NCBI GenBank assembly: GCA_022376465.1
Contig: JACDTU010000003.1
Span: 930,001-994,000, forward strand
Reading direction: 5' to 3'
DNA: 64,000 bases
DNA from: Cubamyces lactineus
Lineage: Eukaryota > Basidiomycota > Agaricomycetes > Polyporales > Polyporaceae
The notes beneath the pieces are model-generated. The model made no database searches, was not told the origin of the DNA, and was given only the letters and a program-made list of their open reading frames with translations. This document shows, piece by piece, positions 46,403 through 58,915 of the stretch (positions are counted from its first letter, which is position 1; every line of letters starts with the position of its first letter). The translations under genes and the position numbers were made by a program.

Positions 46403-46648
46403 TCCTGAGCGCCTGTGAGGCTTTTCTTGCGCGCTTCAGGTGCGAAACGTTTTCGGTGGAACCTCGGCCTGACAATTTGGCCAGCCGTCCTATAGTGTTC
46501 TCTTCCCTTGTTGCTGACTGATATGGTAACTCTCCGTGCCCGACATATGATTAAGCGCTGACATACTCGATTAAGTAATTCACAAAAAACCCCGCTATCG
46601 GTATGTAGGGAACGAGAACACGAAGGACGTGCTGGTTTTAGGAGCCTG
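46264..46648 (-). repeat. Right 385 bp terminal inverted repeat
   Basis: Inverted partner of 44984-45368, more than 99% identical. Confidence 0.95.
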
Positions 46649-46657
46649 CCTCTTACT
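46649..46657. repeat. 9 bp target-site duplication, right
   Basis: CCTCTTACT, matching 44975-44983. Confidence 0.9.
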
Positions 46658-47061
46658 ACGTACCTCCTTATCTTCGACCTTCGTATGCGCTTCCCCTCTC
46701 CTTTTACCCCTGCCTTTGGTCCTTCGTCTTACACGTCTCGTTCGTTTCTTGTCCGTACGACAATATATAGTAATCCTCTCGATCCCTCTACACTTTTGTG
46801 GATTGCGTTCATGTCGGCGAGTATGGAGCAGCGCGGCGGAGAGAGCACGAGCGTGAACCTTGACCTTGACACTATTTGACAGAATTAGGATATGTATTGC
46901 GATGCAACGTGTACTTTTTTATACGCTCGGCAGTGACTACGCGAGCGCGAGTATGATACAGCAATCTACGCGGACAAGCGACAGCGGATACACATGGAGG
47001 AGGGAAGCGACACAACAAACTTGAAGCCAAGATGGATGACGGGAACGACGACGACCTGCGG
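46658..47061. other. Intergenic region downstream of RPA2
   Basis: About 400 bp continuing the pyrimidine-rich sequence broken by the inverted-repeat element. It holds the RPA2 3' UTR. No gene seen. Confidence 0.5.
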
Positions 47062-50000
47062 TTAGTGGACCTCGAGCGAGACCTTGATACCCATCGACGC
47101 GAGCTCCGCGCACAGGTAGCGGAAGACGTAGGGCACGGCGATGATGTCCATGTCTCCGCCCTTCTTCGCAGGGCCCAGGACGTGCTGCGACGGGATCGCG
47201 ACGCGCACGTCCGCGCTCGCGTTCGCCTGCGCCCCGTTCCCGCTCCCGTTCCCGTTTGCCAACGCCTGGCGCTGACGCTCCTCCTGCTCCTCCGCCCCGG
47301 CGCGGCACGCCCTGCAGTACTCGCCGCCGGGGCCCGTGGGCTTGAGCGCGCCGTCCGCGCCGATGACCATCTCCCCGAGGGAGACGTCGTCGTACCCGAG
47401 GGAGATGAGGCTGCCGCACGTGCGGCACACCCACGCCGTCGAGTAGTCCGAGCAGTTCATGAGCCGGTCCTGGAGGAGGAACGCGGTGCCGTGCGCGATG
47501 AGCGCGTCGCGCTCCATCTCGCCGAAGCGGATACCACCCGCGCGTTTGCGGCCCTGGAGGTGGGACACGGGGTGAGCGTGAGCGGATGGGTGGTCTGAGG
47601 GGAAGCGGAAGGTGCTTACCTTGACGGGCTGGCGCGTCACTGGGTCCACAGGGCCCGTCGTCCGCACCTGGAACTTGTCGAGCACCATGTGACGGAGACG
47701 TTGGTAGTAGACGACGCCGATGTAGATGTCCGCTGCGAACTCCTGGCCGGTGATGCCCGAGTACATGGGCTCATTTCCATAGTAATTGTAGCCTGCGGCG
47801 AGGAGCTGCTCGCCAAAGTATTCGATCGCAGTGTCTTCCTCGGTGAACCTACGTATGACGTGAGCGGCATTTCATTGTGAGGGACTGATGGGACACTGAC
47901 TGGAAGGGGGTTGCATCCTGTGCGAGGCCGTGCATGGCACCGGCCTTGCCAGCCATGCTCTCGACTAACATACCGATGGTCATACGAGACGGGAACGCGT
48001 GAGGGTTGATGATGACATCGGGCTGCATTCCGCTTTCCGTGAACGGCATGTCGATCGCGGGCCATTTCTGCGAGCAGACACCCTTCTGTCCGTGTCGCGA
48101 CGAGAACTTGTCGCCGATGACAGGGGCACGGGTGATCCGCAGGGTCATGTTGATTTTCTGCAGCTCCTGGTCACCAGCGTCGCTGCCTGCATGATGACAG
48201 TCAGTGAGAACACCATCATTCAGGCGCAGCTGGTGGACGCACCGATCAGACGAACTGTATCAACATATGCCACTTCGTCGCCCTTGTACTTCGCAAACTT
48301 CGTGCGACCGGTGGTGTCGTCGACGTACGCTGCAATGTAATCACCAGGGTTCAGGCGCGCACCCACGCAGGGCAGACCATCAGGATCAATATGTTGGCAG
48401 GCAGGATGTGCCCGCTCCCCGGTCGTACGAACGTCCGGCCCGAACCCGAAGTGGAGTGTGGGCGTGGACGAGACGCGGCGGGAACCGGTGAGCTCCTGGA
48501 GGTCGACAGTGTACGACTTGTACACCGTACCGTACCCGAAGCCGCGCTCGTGTGCAGACTTGTTCAGGATCATGGCGTCCTCCATGTCGTAACCGGTATA
48601 CGAGATAACCGCGACAATAGCGTTCGTACCGTTCGGGAAGGAGTCCATGCCGTACGTGTTGTGTAGTGTCGGTCGTACGATGGGCGTCTGGCCGGTCTGC
48701 AAGCGGTACAACTTGTTGTCCGTCCGATGCTGAAGGGCAGTTGCCGGTGTTCCCATAGTTTGTTTACCCATCTATGCGAAGGGGTGAGCGGCTATGCCGT
48801 GACAGTTAGAACCACTGCTATGATGTATGACTTACCTGGCATTGGTAGATGTTACGGGGACTCTGCACAATTCATTTAGTATACAAACTCGAAAGATATG
48901 CATGAGTACACTGACCTGATTGAAGTCGGAGAAGGGGGTGAGGTTGGCCAAGATGGATAGGAAGTTTGTGGGCGAGTGTTCTACATGGGTCGAGACGCCG
49001 TCTTCGATCTCCGCTGGTGTACATGCAATGTCCATGTAAACCTGTTCGAAGGAACCGACCTGATCGTCTCGCCCGTTCGCAAGATATTTGACGGGTCTCA
49101 TCATCCGCGAACGGGATGAGAAGAGATACAAACCGGGATACTGACCGCCCTTCGATACGGGTACAAGACCAATCTCGAGATCTAGCGGGACGTTGTGCTT
49201 TCCCTCGGTCTTCCATATCCGTAGACTTGTAGCGAGTTGCTGGCAGACTGCCGGGGGCGCCCAGCCAATTAGTCGCCCGTCAAGCTGTATACAGAGATTG
49301 CGACGGCCATCCACGGAAGGTGCGAATGCCTGTGTCATGCCATGGGCAGCGAGGAGAGCGGGAATGTGTGAAACGGCGAGGGGAGCGGTAACGATGCGGC
49401 ATGTACGGGAAAGGTGGTTCAAGAGACCACAGGGCGAACCATCGGGCGTGTGCACAGGGCAAAGGAACCCTGCGCGTATATTTAATCAACGGCTCGCGAG
49501 GGCAAGAAAAAGCAGCACATACCCCACGCTTCCGGAAGAAGCTTGCGGACCGTTGTCGTCTTCAGCTCTGCGAAGAAGGCACCACGGTGGATAGACCGGA
49601 AATGACTGATGTAACGCATCCAGTTAAGCTTCTCGGCCACGATCGTGAAACCTGACGCTTGCTGGAGGTCGAGACCAGTAGGAGAGACCAAGTTTCCGGT
49701 AGCGAGGAAATTCGACATTTTGGCACCAATGTCGTAGTTTGTGCGCTGCAGGACTTTCTTGATATAGCGCTCTGGAAATGCATGCGTCAATTCGGTGGTG
49801 CTTCGCCAGACGCATTGGGCACTCACTGTCGAAGAAGTCTACGGCTGGGTTGCTATTCCGAACATCCTGTGCGATACCTTCACGGAATCCGTTCAACGCC
49901 TCTTCCAGACGCTCCTTGATGATCATGCCGTATAGCGTGCCAGGGAGGAGAACCTCTTGATGTTGAGGCGAATCAGGGTTATCGACACTACACGACTTCG

Positions 50001-51399
50001 AGACGAGAGCGTAGAGTTTCCTCAGCATGAATCTGGAAAACCACTGATGAGTTATTAAGCCACCGCAGGATATGGCGAACATACAGAAGCATTCTGAACT
50101 TGTCCCTGGGGTTCTGCAAATGGACAAGAACAACCTTGTTGATCAGCCAAACGCCGATTGCTTGGTTTGTCCAATCTTCAGGCATGTTCACGACTACACG
50201 GAACTTGTCGCCCAGATACTGCAGACACTGCTCGCCCGTGTACAAGTGATACATCTTGAAGCTTCGCAAGAGCAGCTCAACGCGGTCAGACAAGAAAGTG
50301 TCTTCGTAGTCCTGCATCATGACACCCTCGAATATCTCCTTGTCAGAGGCGGACACAAGAGCCTTGAGAATCAGCATGATGGGGATGACATATTCTTGTT
50401 TCCGCCAACTAAATCTGAGCATTGCGCTGCCGTTCGCCAAGTAGTGGAGCGTGTTCGTGACGCTCGTCTGGTCAGGGCGTACACATCGGATTTGGACGGC
50501 GTAAGGAGTGTATGATGGTCCACGGTTGACGAACGAGGGGCGAACGAGGGAGATGACGTGATGGCGGCGGGGTAGGATGAGGTAGCGGATGAGACGTTCG
50601 TTTCCGTTGATGATGAAGTAACCGCCAAATTCTTCCGGCTCCTCGTGGTGCTTGACCAGTTCGCTGGATGACATGCCGCGCAGGTTACAACGAACTGACT
50701 AGCGGGACCATGCAGTGTAAATTTCGGATCGTGTGTACGTCCTGAGTGAGGGGAACTTACCCGGACCATGATGGGAAGCAGACCGCAATCCCTCATCTCA
50801 ACTTCGACAGGACCGTCATTGACCTGCCAACAAATTTTGGCCATCATGCGTCCCCGGTATGAGGTCAAACGTTCTCGTGCCTACATCGTCTGAGCGTTAG
50901 TTCTGTCACAGTACCTACACGGACATTCACTCGTCTGGGTCTTGTGTACTCACCTCTGCTGGGTACACTCGTCTTTCCTTGGCCTGCGTATCGCGTTCCG
51001 AGACCATGGGCCTAGAAACGGTGACCGACTCGTACCACACTTCACGATAGGTTATTCGATGTAAGTGTCAATCAGGTCTTCTTAGTACTCACTGGTAAGC
51101 CTGTTCCCCCACCCTTGCTGCCCGCTCTCTGAGCCAATGTCCCCTCGGCCATCAAAGACCACACGCTTCCCAATATCTTCTATAGCCATGCGAAGTAGTC
51201 CGCGTCCATCCCCATCGCCTGCCGGAAGGCCAGAATCGTCGAAGAGCGCATTGAAAGATTCGATATGAGGGGTCACGAATTCATTCAGTATTGGGACCAC
51301 GGCCTCCTTTTCCGGCGGGTTCTTGAACTTGCGCTCGCGCTCGAGCGTGTTGAATGTGCTCTTGACACGCTGCGCGGAACGCGATGAGCCGTCAGGCAT
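47062..51399 (-). CDS. RPA2: DNA-directed RNA polymerase I second-largest subunit (RPA2/RPA135)
   Basis: Beta-like subunit of RNA polymerase I, which transcribes rDNA in the nucleolus. ATG at 51399 ([20 protein letters not shown]). Pol I-specific signatures place it with RPA2, not RPB2 or RPC2: [33 protein letters not shown] and [13 protein letters not shown] at the N-terminus; [77 protein letters not shown]; the active-site region [19 protein letters not shown] and [20 protein letters not shown]; then [20 protein letters not shown] and the zinc-binding tail CRTCGSLIS / CRAC. It ends [20 protein letters not shown]. About 15 short introns; no disruption found. It shares a divergent promoter with the Nup98-like gene. 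Confidence 0.95.
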
Positions 51400-51667
51400 G
51401 GCGAGCGGAAGGAGACCTGAGGGCGGAGGCAATGGGTATCAAGCCAGGATGAGCGACCGAAGGTTTGCGACAAACGAGCGCTTCCCACAAAAAATCAGGC
51501 GCCCATGTTACGGTCCGGGATATCCGCGCTGCACTGCAGCAGCAAGCGCGACGCGTTTGGAGCTCCGCCCGAACGCGGGGACGCACTATCATAGACGCCC
51601 GACGAACAACGCTCACTGTTCGCGACGACCACCACGACTTCCTTGTCCACGACCCCCGTCCACCAAA
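51400..51667. promoter_or_regulatory. Divergent promoter, RPA2 / Nup98-like gene
   Basis: 268 bp separate the two start codons, so the RNA polymerase I subunit gene and the nucleoporin gene share a compact bidirectional control region. No specific motif claimed. Confidence 0.7.
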
Positions 51668-54600
51668 ATGTTTGGCTCATCGTGGGCGAATCCCCAGCAG
51701 AACCAACAGAACCAGCAGCAGCCGAGCGCGTTTGGCCAGCCCTCTGGCTTTGGCACCACCAGCGGTAAGCACCCTTTATTGTGACGGCACGTTTCGTGCG
51801 GGCCTTTAAACCGTCAATTCCTGTCACGCAGCATTCGGCTCTGGAGGCGCGTTCGGTCAACCACAACAGCAGCAGCCACAACCCCAGGCTAACCCAATGT
51901 TTGGTAACATGGCTGGGACGAATACGGGGACGACGGGCACCGGTTTCGGTATGTCATCTGAAGTCTCGGGAGCGTTCACGACTCATGCATTCGCGCAGGT
52001 GCCTTCGGTTCTAACAACACGTCGAACGCGGGCGGGGGTTTGTTTGGGCAACCTAAGCCGGCTACGGGGTTCGGTGCGTTTGGTGGCGGGGGCACATCGA
52101 CTTTTGGCAGCACACCCTCGACGACGCCTGCCTTCGGTAGTGGTGGGGGAGCATTCGGGAGCAGTGGAACAACAGGGACGACTACTGGCACAGGCCTGTT
52201 CGGATCCCAATCTTCCACAAGCACGGGTGCCTTTGGTGGTGGTAGTGGTGGTGGGCTCTTCGGAGCAAACAAACCCGCAACTGGGTTTGGGACGACTCCT
52301 GGTATGTGTCTGAATCTTCCTCCTCGGTGAGTGATACCGACTCATAAGCTACAGCAGCCACGGATACCAGTGCGCCCGTGACCACAGGAACGGCGAACCC
52401 TCCATTCAGTGCATACACTGAGAAGGACAACATCAACCCTTCCACTACCCTGCAGTACCAGAGTATAACGGCTATGCCACAGTACCGCTCAGCATCTTTT
52501 GAGGTCAGTCACGTTCGTAGCAGTACTCTGGGAAAGAGATGAACTGTCAACATCAGGAACTGCGACTGCAAGACTACGCCCAGGGTCGCAAGACAGCTGG
52601 TGCCTTCGGTCAGACATCCTTTGGTGCGACCGCTCAGCCTGCTCAACCGTCTACTGGTTTGTTCGGACAGCCCGCTGCTCCGGCAGCGACTGGTACGACC
52701 TTTGGTGGGTTCGGTAACACAAGCACGACCGCTCAACCAGCCACCACCGGTTTCGGTGCGTTTGGCCAGCCAGCGACCACAAACAATACGACCGGGAGCA
52801 GTTTATTCGGTGGCGGCGGCGCGTTTGGCCAGCAGAACCAGCCACAGCAGCCGCAACAACAGCAGCCATCAGGCTTCGGTGCGTTCGGTCAACCTCAGAC
52901 CCAACAACCCGCTACAGGTGTTGGCTTGTTTGGCGGTGGCGGAGCGTTTGGAGCTAACAATCAAACAAAACCTGCTTTTGGTACGTTGCTGAGCAATGTC
53001 CCTGGGGAACGTCCCTCATGTTGTTTACAGGAACTGGTACAACTGGCTTTGGTACAACTGGTGCATTTGGCCAGACTCAGCCAAACACGCAGCAGCCAGC
53101 GGCTGGCGGTCTATTCGGTCAGAACCAGACGAACACCACTACCTCTGGGTTCGGTGCCTTCGGTAAATTGCAGTTTGCCATCCTGATGGAACAGTATTAA
53201 TTATTTGCAGGCACGAACAACAACGCACCTAAACCTTCGTTGTTTGGGGGCACGACAAACACCACTCAGCCGACGACTACGGCGTTCGGCGCCTTCGGTA
53301 CCCAAAATCAGACACAGCCGCAGCAAACTACTCAACCTTCCGGTGGTCTGTTCGGCGGCGGTGGCGGTCTCTTTGGCCAAAACCAGCAGCAACAGAATAC
53401 CCAGCAACAACAGCCTACGACGGGTGGACGTGCGTGATCCTTCTATCCGTTTCAATGCTCCTATCTGACACGGTATTTCAGTGTTCGGTAACTCCCAACC
53501 TGCGCAACAACAGACTGGTGGTGGATTGTTTGGCGGCGGCGGCGGTCTGTTTGGTAACACACAGGCCAACCCGCAGCAAGGCGCCCAACAACAGCAGAAC
53601 CAGAGCTCGTTTGGTGGCCTGTTCGGTGCCAAGCCCGCCACCACTACGACACAGCAAACGGGAGGCCTGTTTGGAGGTGGATTTGGTACCACCAACACGA
53701 CCCTTGGCCAGCAACAACAGAACCAGCAGACTACGGGTGGTTTGTTTGGATCTACACTTGGTCAGCAGCCTCAGAACCAACAAGCGTCGAATACGTTTGG
53801 GTCAGGCGGCCTGTTTGGTAAACCTGCCGCGCCAACGCTGGGCGTGTCAACATCGACGGGACAGCAGCAAGGAGGCCTTGGCTCTTCTCTCTTCGGCAAC
53901 AACACGCTCGGCGGATCCACTGCCACTATGGGTGCTTCGACGTTAGGTCAATCACAAGCACCACTGACCGCGTCCATTGCTCAGCCTATTGCTGCACCTT
54001 TGCCTATCTTCAGCATGCTCCCCCCAGGCCCTCGTGCCGTGACGCTAGACCAGCAACCAAAGAAGAAACCCGGATACTTTGTCGATGTACCTACACGCTC
54101 CCCAGTACCTCAGCTACAGCTACGGTATGCTCCTGCCGGGACGAAGTTGCGGGGCTTCGGATCAACATCAACACCTGCTGGCGCAAGCTCGAGCGCTCTG
54201 AGCGGTAGTCTTCTCTACTCTTCTGGCAAACCCAATGCCCTCTCGCTCAGCAAGGCCTCAACTAACAAGAGCCTGTTGGGTCCAGACGCTTTCTTGACTA
54301 ACGGCTCGCCTAGCCCAACGCTGGGCAGCGGGGGACGGCAGAGCGTCAAGAAGCTCACCCTTGATAAGAAGGTTGAGCCCGCAGACCTCTTCAGCAAGTC
54401 TGGCAACGGGCCATCCTTCAACCCTGCCCTAAGCCTTGCCGCTCGTGAGAAAGAGGCAGCCGCTGCGAACGCGTCGAATGCGGTCGTACGTGTGGGCTCC
54501 CCATCACCTGCTGGTCGCAATGAGTCGCCCAAGAAGCCAGCCAACCGTTTCGCCGCGCAGACCACCAGCGAGATGCTCGGATCGCCCACACGGCCGGCTC

Positions 54601-55094
54601 CTGCCCGAGCGGCCTCGCCGTCGAAAGGCCCCAAGGACCCCTCTGAGCTGCAAGAGGGTGACTACTGGGTCAAGCCCGACCTCGAGACGCTCAAGAAGAT
54701 GGGCCACGACGAGCTGGTGTCGTTCAGCGGTTTGACTGTGGGACGGGTCGGATATGGACAGATTACGTTCCTCGAGCCAGTCGACCTGACGGGCCTGCCA
54801 CGACTATCGAGCCTACTAGGCGAGATCGTTAGGTTCGACGACAAGGAGTGCAGCGTGTACCCCGAGGCAGACGATGCGGACAAGCCTCCACCGGGGTCTG
54901 GGCTGAACGTGAAGGCGCGCATCGAGCTCATTCGCTGCTGGGCGCTCGACAAGGCGACGCGCGAGCCTATCAAGGACCCAGAGCATCCCGCGGCGCAACG
55001 GCACCTCAAGCGGCTGAAGAACATGAAGGAGACGCACTTCGAAGGCTTCGATGTGGAGGAGGGCAAATGGACGTTCTCTGTCGATCATTTCTGA
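51668..55094 (+). CDS. FG nucleoporin of the Nup98/Nup116 type, ending at the autocleavage position
   Basis: Nuclear pore component. ATG at 51668 (MFGSSWANPQQNQQ). Several exons encode dozens of FG, GLFG and GAFG repeats spaced by Gln/Thr/Ser/Gly-rich sequence. Within them is a GLEBS motif (PPFSAYTEKDNINPSTTLQY, then RSASFEELRLQDYAQGRKT), which binds the Gle2/Rae1 mRNA export factor in this family. The last exon (from about 53481) has a unique region, then the C-terminal autoproteolytic domain: DYWVKPDLETLKKMGHDELV, FSGLTVGRVGYGQITFLEPV, RCWALDKATREPIKDPEHPA, and finally VEEGKWTFSVDHF followed at once by TGA. In Nup98 precursors cleavage falls between HF and the next Ser; here translation stops there, so no Nup96 part is encoded. 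Some FG-region exon edges are approximate. Confidence 0.9.
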
Positions 55095-55617
55095 GTTTCG
55101 TGCAATATCGCCTCGATGATTCTGTTGCAATTGAGTACGTACGATACCGATGTCGCATGTTGTTTCTTGTATGTGTGCGCATAGGACATGTCTTCAATGT
55201 GATGCCTATGGTTTGTCTTTCTTCGTTGAATGCGACAAGCTCTGTGTTCAGCGCTTAGCATAATCCGGCAATCACGGAGTCGCGTCGAGCGCCTGCGCCT
55301 CTAATTGTCCCGAACTTCTCTCGTTCTGTTTGGCCACCATCCTTTGGTGCCAATCTTTACGTCTGCGCTTTCTCTTTTACTTCATTGTTCACGACATTGT
55401 CTGTTGTAAGTAAAAGGCCCATTGCGAGGGGATTCGCTATTACGCCAGTTGTACCAAGTTCTAACAACGAGAGTCAAGACGTCACGACTCGCGCTATCTC
55501 TGCAACGACCTACCTGGTACGTGTCTGCAGATCCCTCGTGAACGTATACGTATCCTCAGCCATGGATCCAGTACATTACTCTTTCGAGCTTAGCTCTCAG
55601 CCAAGGTCACCAGTCAT
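55095..55617. other. Intergenic region
   Basis: About 520 bp between two co-directional genes; no feature recognised apart from expected UTR and promoter sequence. An out-of-frame ATG at 55563 lies upstream of the next start codon. Confidence 0.5.
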
Positions 55618-58600
55618 ATGGAAGAAGATTCGTCAGAAACCTCGCCTTCCCCCTCGCCGATCGACCTACATCCTCGTTCCCGTTCAAGCAGCGAGCAGCC
55701 TCGCAAGCGCCGGTCGAAGGATGGTCCATTCTCCAGTGGGTCCATGCGCGACGTCGCACGCGCCCTCATCCTCAGGGAGCGCGAAACGAACGACCTCAAA
55801 CGCACCCTCTTTACCCTCAGCGAGCAGCTCAAGTCTGAACGGCAGCGTGCTGACGCTGCGGAGAACAAGACTCGCGAGGTCCTGGCCCTCTTCAAGTCCG
55901 CAAATGAGGCGAAGCTCGCTGCAGAGCAGGAGGCTTCGCGTGCCAACGAGGCTCTGCGACTGTACAAGATCCAGTATGACACCGCGCAGCAGGAGATTCG
56001 GAGGGCGCAGAAGCTCATAGACTCGCTTGAGCAGCAGAGGTTGGATGCAGAGGAAGCGGCGGCGCGAGCACGGAGCATGGCTCGCAAGGCGAAGGAAGAG
56101 GCCCTCATTATGTCTGCGAGGGAGGCGGGACGCCGCCAGGGCCTGGAGGAAGGTCTGGCACAGGGCAGGTTGATTGGTTATGAGGAGGGTCGAGCAGCGG
56201 GATACAAGGACGGACGCGCAGACACCGAACGCGCGTATACCGCAGGAGCCTTGACGGAACCGTACGTCGAAGATACCCCTCGACAACGATACCAACCCCC
56301 TCGGGTCTCCAGGCCATCCACGTCTGAAGACTCCGAGGGCAATGCTGCACCTGACTATACCCAACCCATGGATGATTCTCGTCCCGTTCCCCCACCTGTC
56401 ACGACGCCCGCCCGCATGCCTACCCCCGCATCACAGCCTCCCATGCCGCAACCAGAATCCATGCCTCAGGAATCCGAGATACGGCCCGTCCCCATTCACA
56501 ACATCATGATGTCACCTTCTCATCCTGCTACGGACGTACCGCCTGACGGTTGGATACCCAAGATCGACGAAGACATGCGTATACGACTGCCTCCTCCGCA
56601 TGAGATGGGCCCGCCACCACCGACACCCTCGCCTCCTCTCTCTGCAGTGCTCCACAACGTGAAGAACATTGAAGAACCTCCTCCAGTGGTCATACCGCCC
56701 CCGCTGAGTTCTGACCCTCGCATGCATGACACCGAGCCGAGTGGCCCTCCTCGGCGACCCAGGCATAGGCGCAGAAACTCAGACGAGTCTCAGTCGACGA
56801 CGATGTCGCAGTTCGAGATCCTAGGCCCACCTTCGACTGCGCCAAGCACGCTCCGGAGCACGACGCGAGAGCGTCCGCATGTGTTGAGTGCCATTGCTGA
56901 GGAACGGGAGCGGTCGTCCACGGTTTCATCGCCTGTGTATGGCATGCCCAATGTGAGTGGTTTTCGTATTGGCGATAGACGAATGACTGACCTCGGGGAA
57001 GCCGTCCACACCGAGCTTCCAAATGCCTAGTCCGGCGCCGCAGATGCCCACCCCCAGTCCCAATGTCCCCATGCCTTCTCCACAACCGCCACCGCCTAAC
57101 CCCGCGTATCCGACACCTGATAGCATGGGGCGGTATAGGAGTACGGACAGTCTGTCACGCTCGAGTGGACCCGACAACCGATACGCCGTACCTGAGCCCC
57201 GCACTCACTCTCGAGCAGGTTCTGCCGACGACTATCACCGTTCTCGACCTAGTGAAAGTACTCCTCGATATGTGGCCGCTGATGGTCCCTACCGTCCACC
57301 TACATCCGATGGCACCCCTCGCTACGATAGGACATATGAACGGCCACGCTCACCTGGAGCGGATGAGCGCAGGATCTATGGAGGCTCTGACGCGGGGTCT
57401 CGCTCTGGTAGCGTTCGAGGTTACCCCAGCAGAGACAATCTTGCAAGACAAAGCTCGCGGAGCGATCTTGGGCGGCGGAGCAGCGTCGACACCACCGCAC
57501 GAACCCAGCCCATCTACGCACCACCGAGGTCGCCGCGTTCGTCCCCGGAGAGCTCTTCACCTATCATCGTGGCACCGACGCCGAGCCTGCGACCTCCGCC
57601 CGCGCAATCTGACGCTGACAACAGGGGCAGCATGTCCTCAAACGAAATCAATATAACAGTTGTTGCTCCGGTAAGAGAGTTCCCCCTTCCTGAATGAACG
57701 AGGTTGTTTACAACTTTTCGCATGCTAAGTCGCGCCCGGAGTCCAATATCTCCCGCCATGACGCAGAGGCACTAGGCTCGTTCCTCAGTGCAGATGACGC
57801 AGATCGACCCTTACCGCCACTTCCTTCCGACGGTGCTGCAGATACATCGGGCGGCCAACCGCCTGCCCCATCAAACCCGGTCATCCCTTCTACTGTCATG
57901 TTCAGCAGCTCTAGTGGCAACTGGCCGCCTCCAGGCTTCGTTCCGACAGGCCCTCCCACCCCTCAACCGGGTGCGCCACCCTCAATTTACGGTGGCAGCA
58001 CTGTGGGGCCCGCGGGCGTTCCGCTACCTCCCTCCACAATTGGCGGTACACCTTCTGTACGTTCCGAAGCTATTCCAGGGTCGTTCCCAGGTGCGCCAGA
58101 GGGTGCCGTACCGGTTATCCCCCAACAACCTTCGAGCAAGAGCTCAAAGTCTGCCTCGAGCCGTCGTACGAAGCCTACTTACTCCCGTTCCGCGGCGGGG
58201 GCCAGGGATGACGACTCCGACTCGATCGTATCGTCGAGCTTGGGATCCAGCGACTCGCTCACCACGCCGCCCCCTCGCTCAAGGAAGCTACCCGGACGGG
58301 CGACGCCATCATACGCGCCCGCGCCTCTGCCGGAAACCGTGTCCTACCCCACTGTGCCGCCTACACCACGCTCATCAACCAGCACGAGCCTTGGCTCACA
58401 TACGACACGGGCAGCGAGAGTTCCTCTCCCGCCATCCGTCGCTGGCTCCGCTGTTGGCTCGGCCATCAGCCCACCCGGGTCGACCGTTGGCTATCCTACC
58501 GCTCCCACTCCCTCCGGCCGAAGGGCGTCGGTCGTCGGAAGCGCCCGCACGGCCTCAGAGTCTGGTAGACCGCGCTCACCAATGCTAGGAGCGTCACCGA

Positions 58601-58915
58601 ACAGGATGCCCATGTCGTTGCCAGTGGCAGAACCTGTGATCCCCATCCCAATTCCGGAGCCTGCCCCTCCACTGCCCGTAGCTCAGATTTTCCCCTCGTG
58701 AGTACCGATGCAATTACTGTATCGTAGTCGGTGATCTCTGATTGTGCATGACTAGGTCCCCTTCCAGGATGACCGAGCCGCTGGCCGACCTCGATCCGGT
58801 CCCTATAGTCTCCCGTGCGCCCTCGCCGGGCGCGTCCACAGTGACGAACGCAACCGGGATGAGTTTCGGCACGAAGGGCAAGAAGGGCAAAAAGAAGGGT
58901 GGCAAAGCAAAGTAA
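55618..58915 (+). CDS. Coiled-coil, proline-rich protein, unknown function
   Basis: Four exons (55618-56952, 57002-57670, 57730-58697, 58756-58915) give 1043 residues. Residues about 40-200 form a long coiled coil (MRDVARALILRERETNDLKR, FTLSEQLKSERQRADAAENK, ASRANEALRLYKIQYDTAQQ), followed by Gly/Arg-rich GLEEGLAQGRLIGYEEGRAA. The rest is disordered, dominated by Pro, Ser and Arg, with many PPTP and SPR motifs, ending in a Lys/Gly-rich tail (GTKGKKGKKKGGKAK). Intron 1 is placed so that the frame runs N/PSTPSFQMPSPAPQ; an alternative acceptor at the TAG near 57030 would break the frame. No catalytic domain; a cytoskeletal or trafficking scaffold is possible but unproven. Confidence 0.78.

Larger units (their letters stand above)
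44984..46648. mobile_element. DNA transposon-like element with 385 bp terminal inverted repeats
   Basis: 1665 bp, bounded by CAGGCTCCTAAAACC and its complement and by a perfect 9 bp target duplication (CCTCTTACT). The two arms (44984-45368 and 46264-46648) are 385 bp long and differ at only three positions. Long TIRs with 9 bp duplications are the hallmark of Mutator-like elements, but no transposase is present, so the superfamily is inferred from structure. The interior (45369-46263) holds an unknown reading frame. It lies in the intergenic space between the gene ending at 44556 and RPA2. The near-identical arms indicate recent movement, probably driven by a transposase from elsewhere. Confidence 0.92.

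Noticed and set aside
47032..47598. 188-residue plus-strand frame
   Set aside because: Antisense to the RPA2 C-terminal exons.
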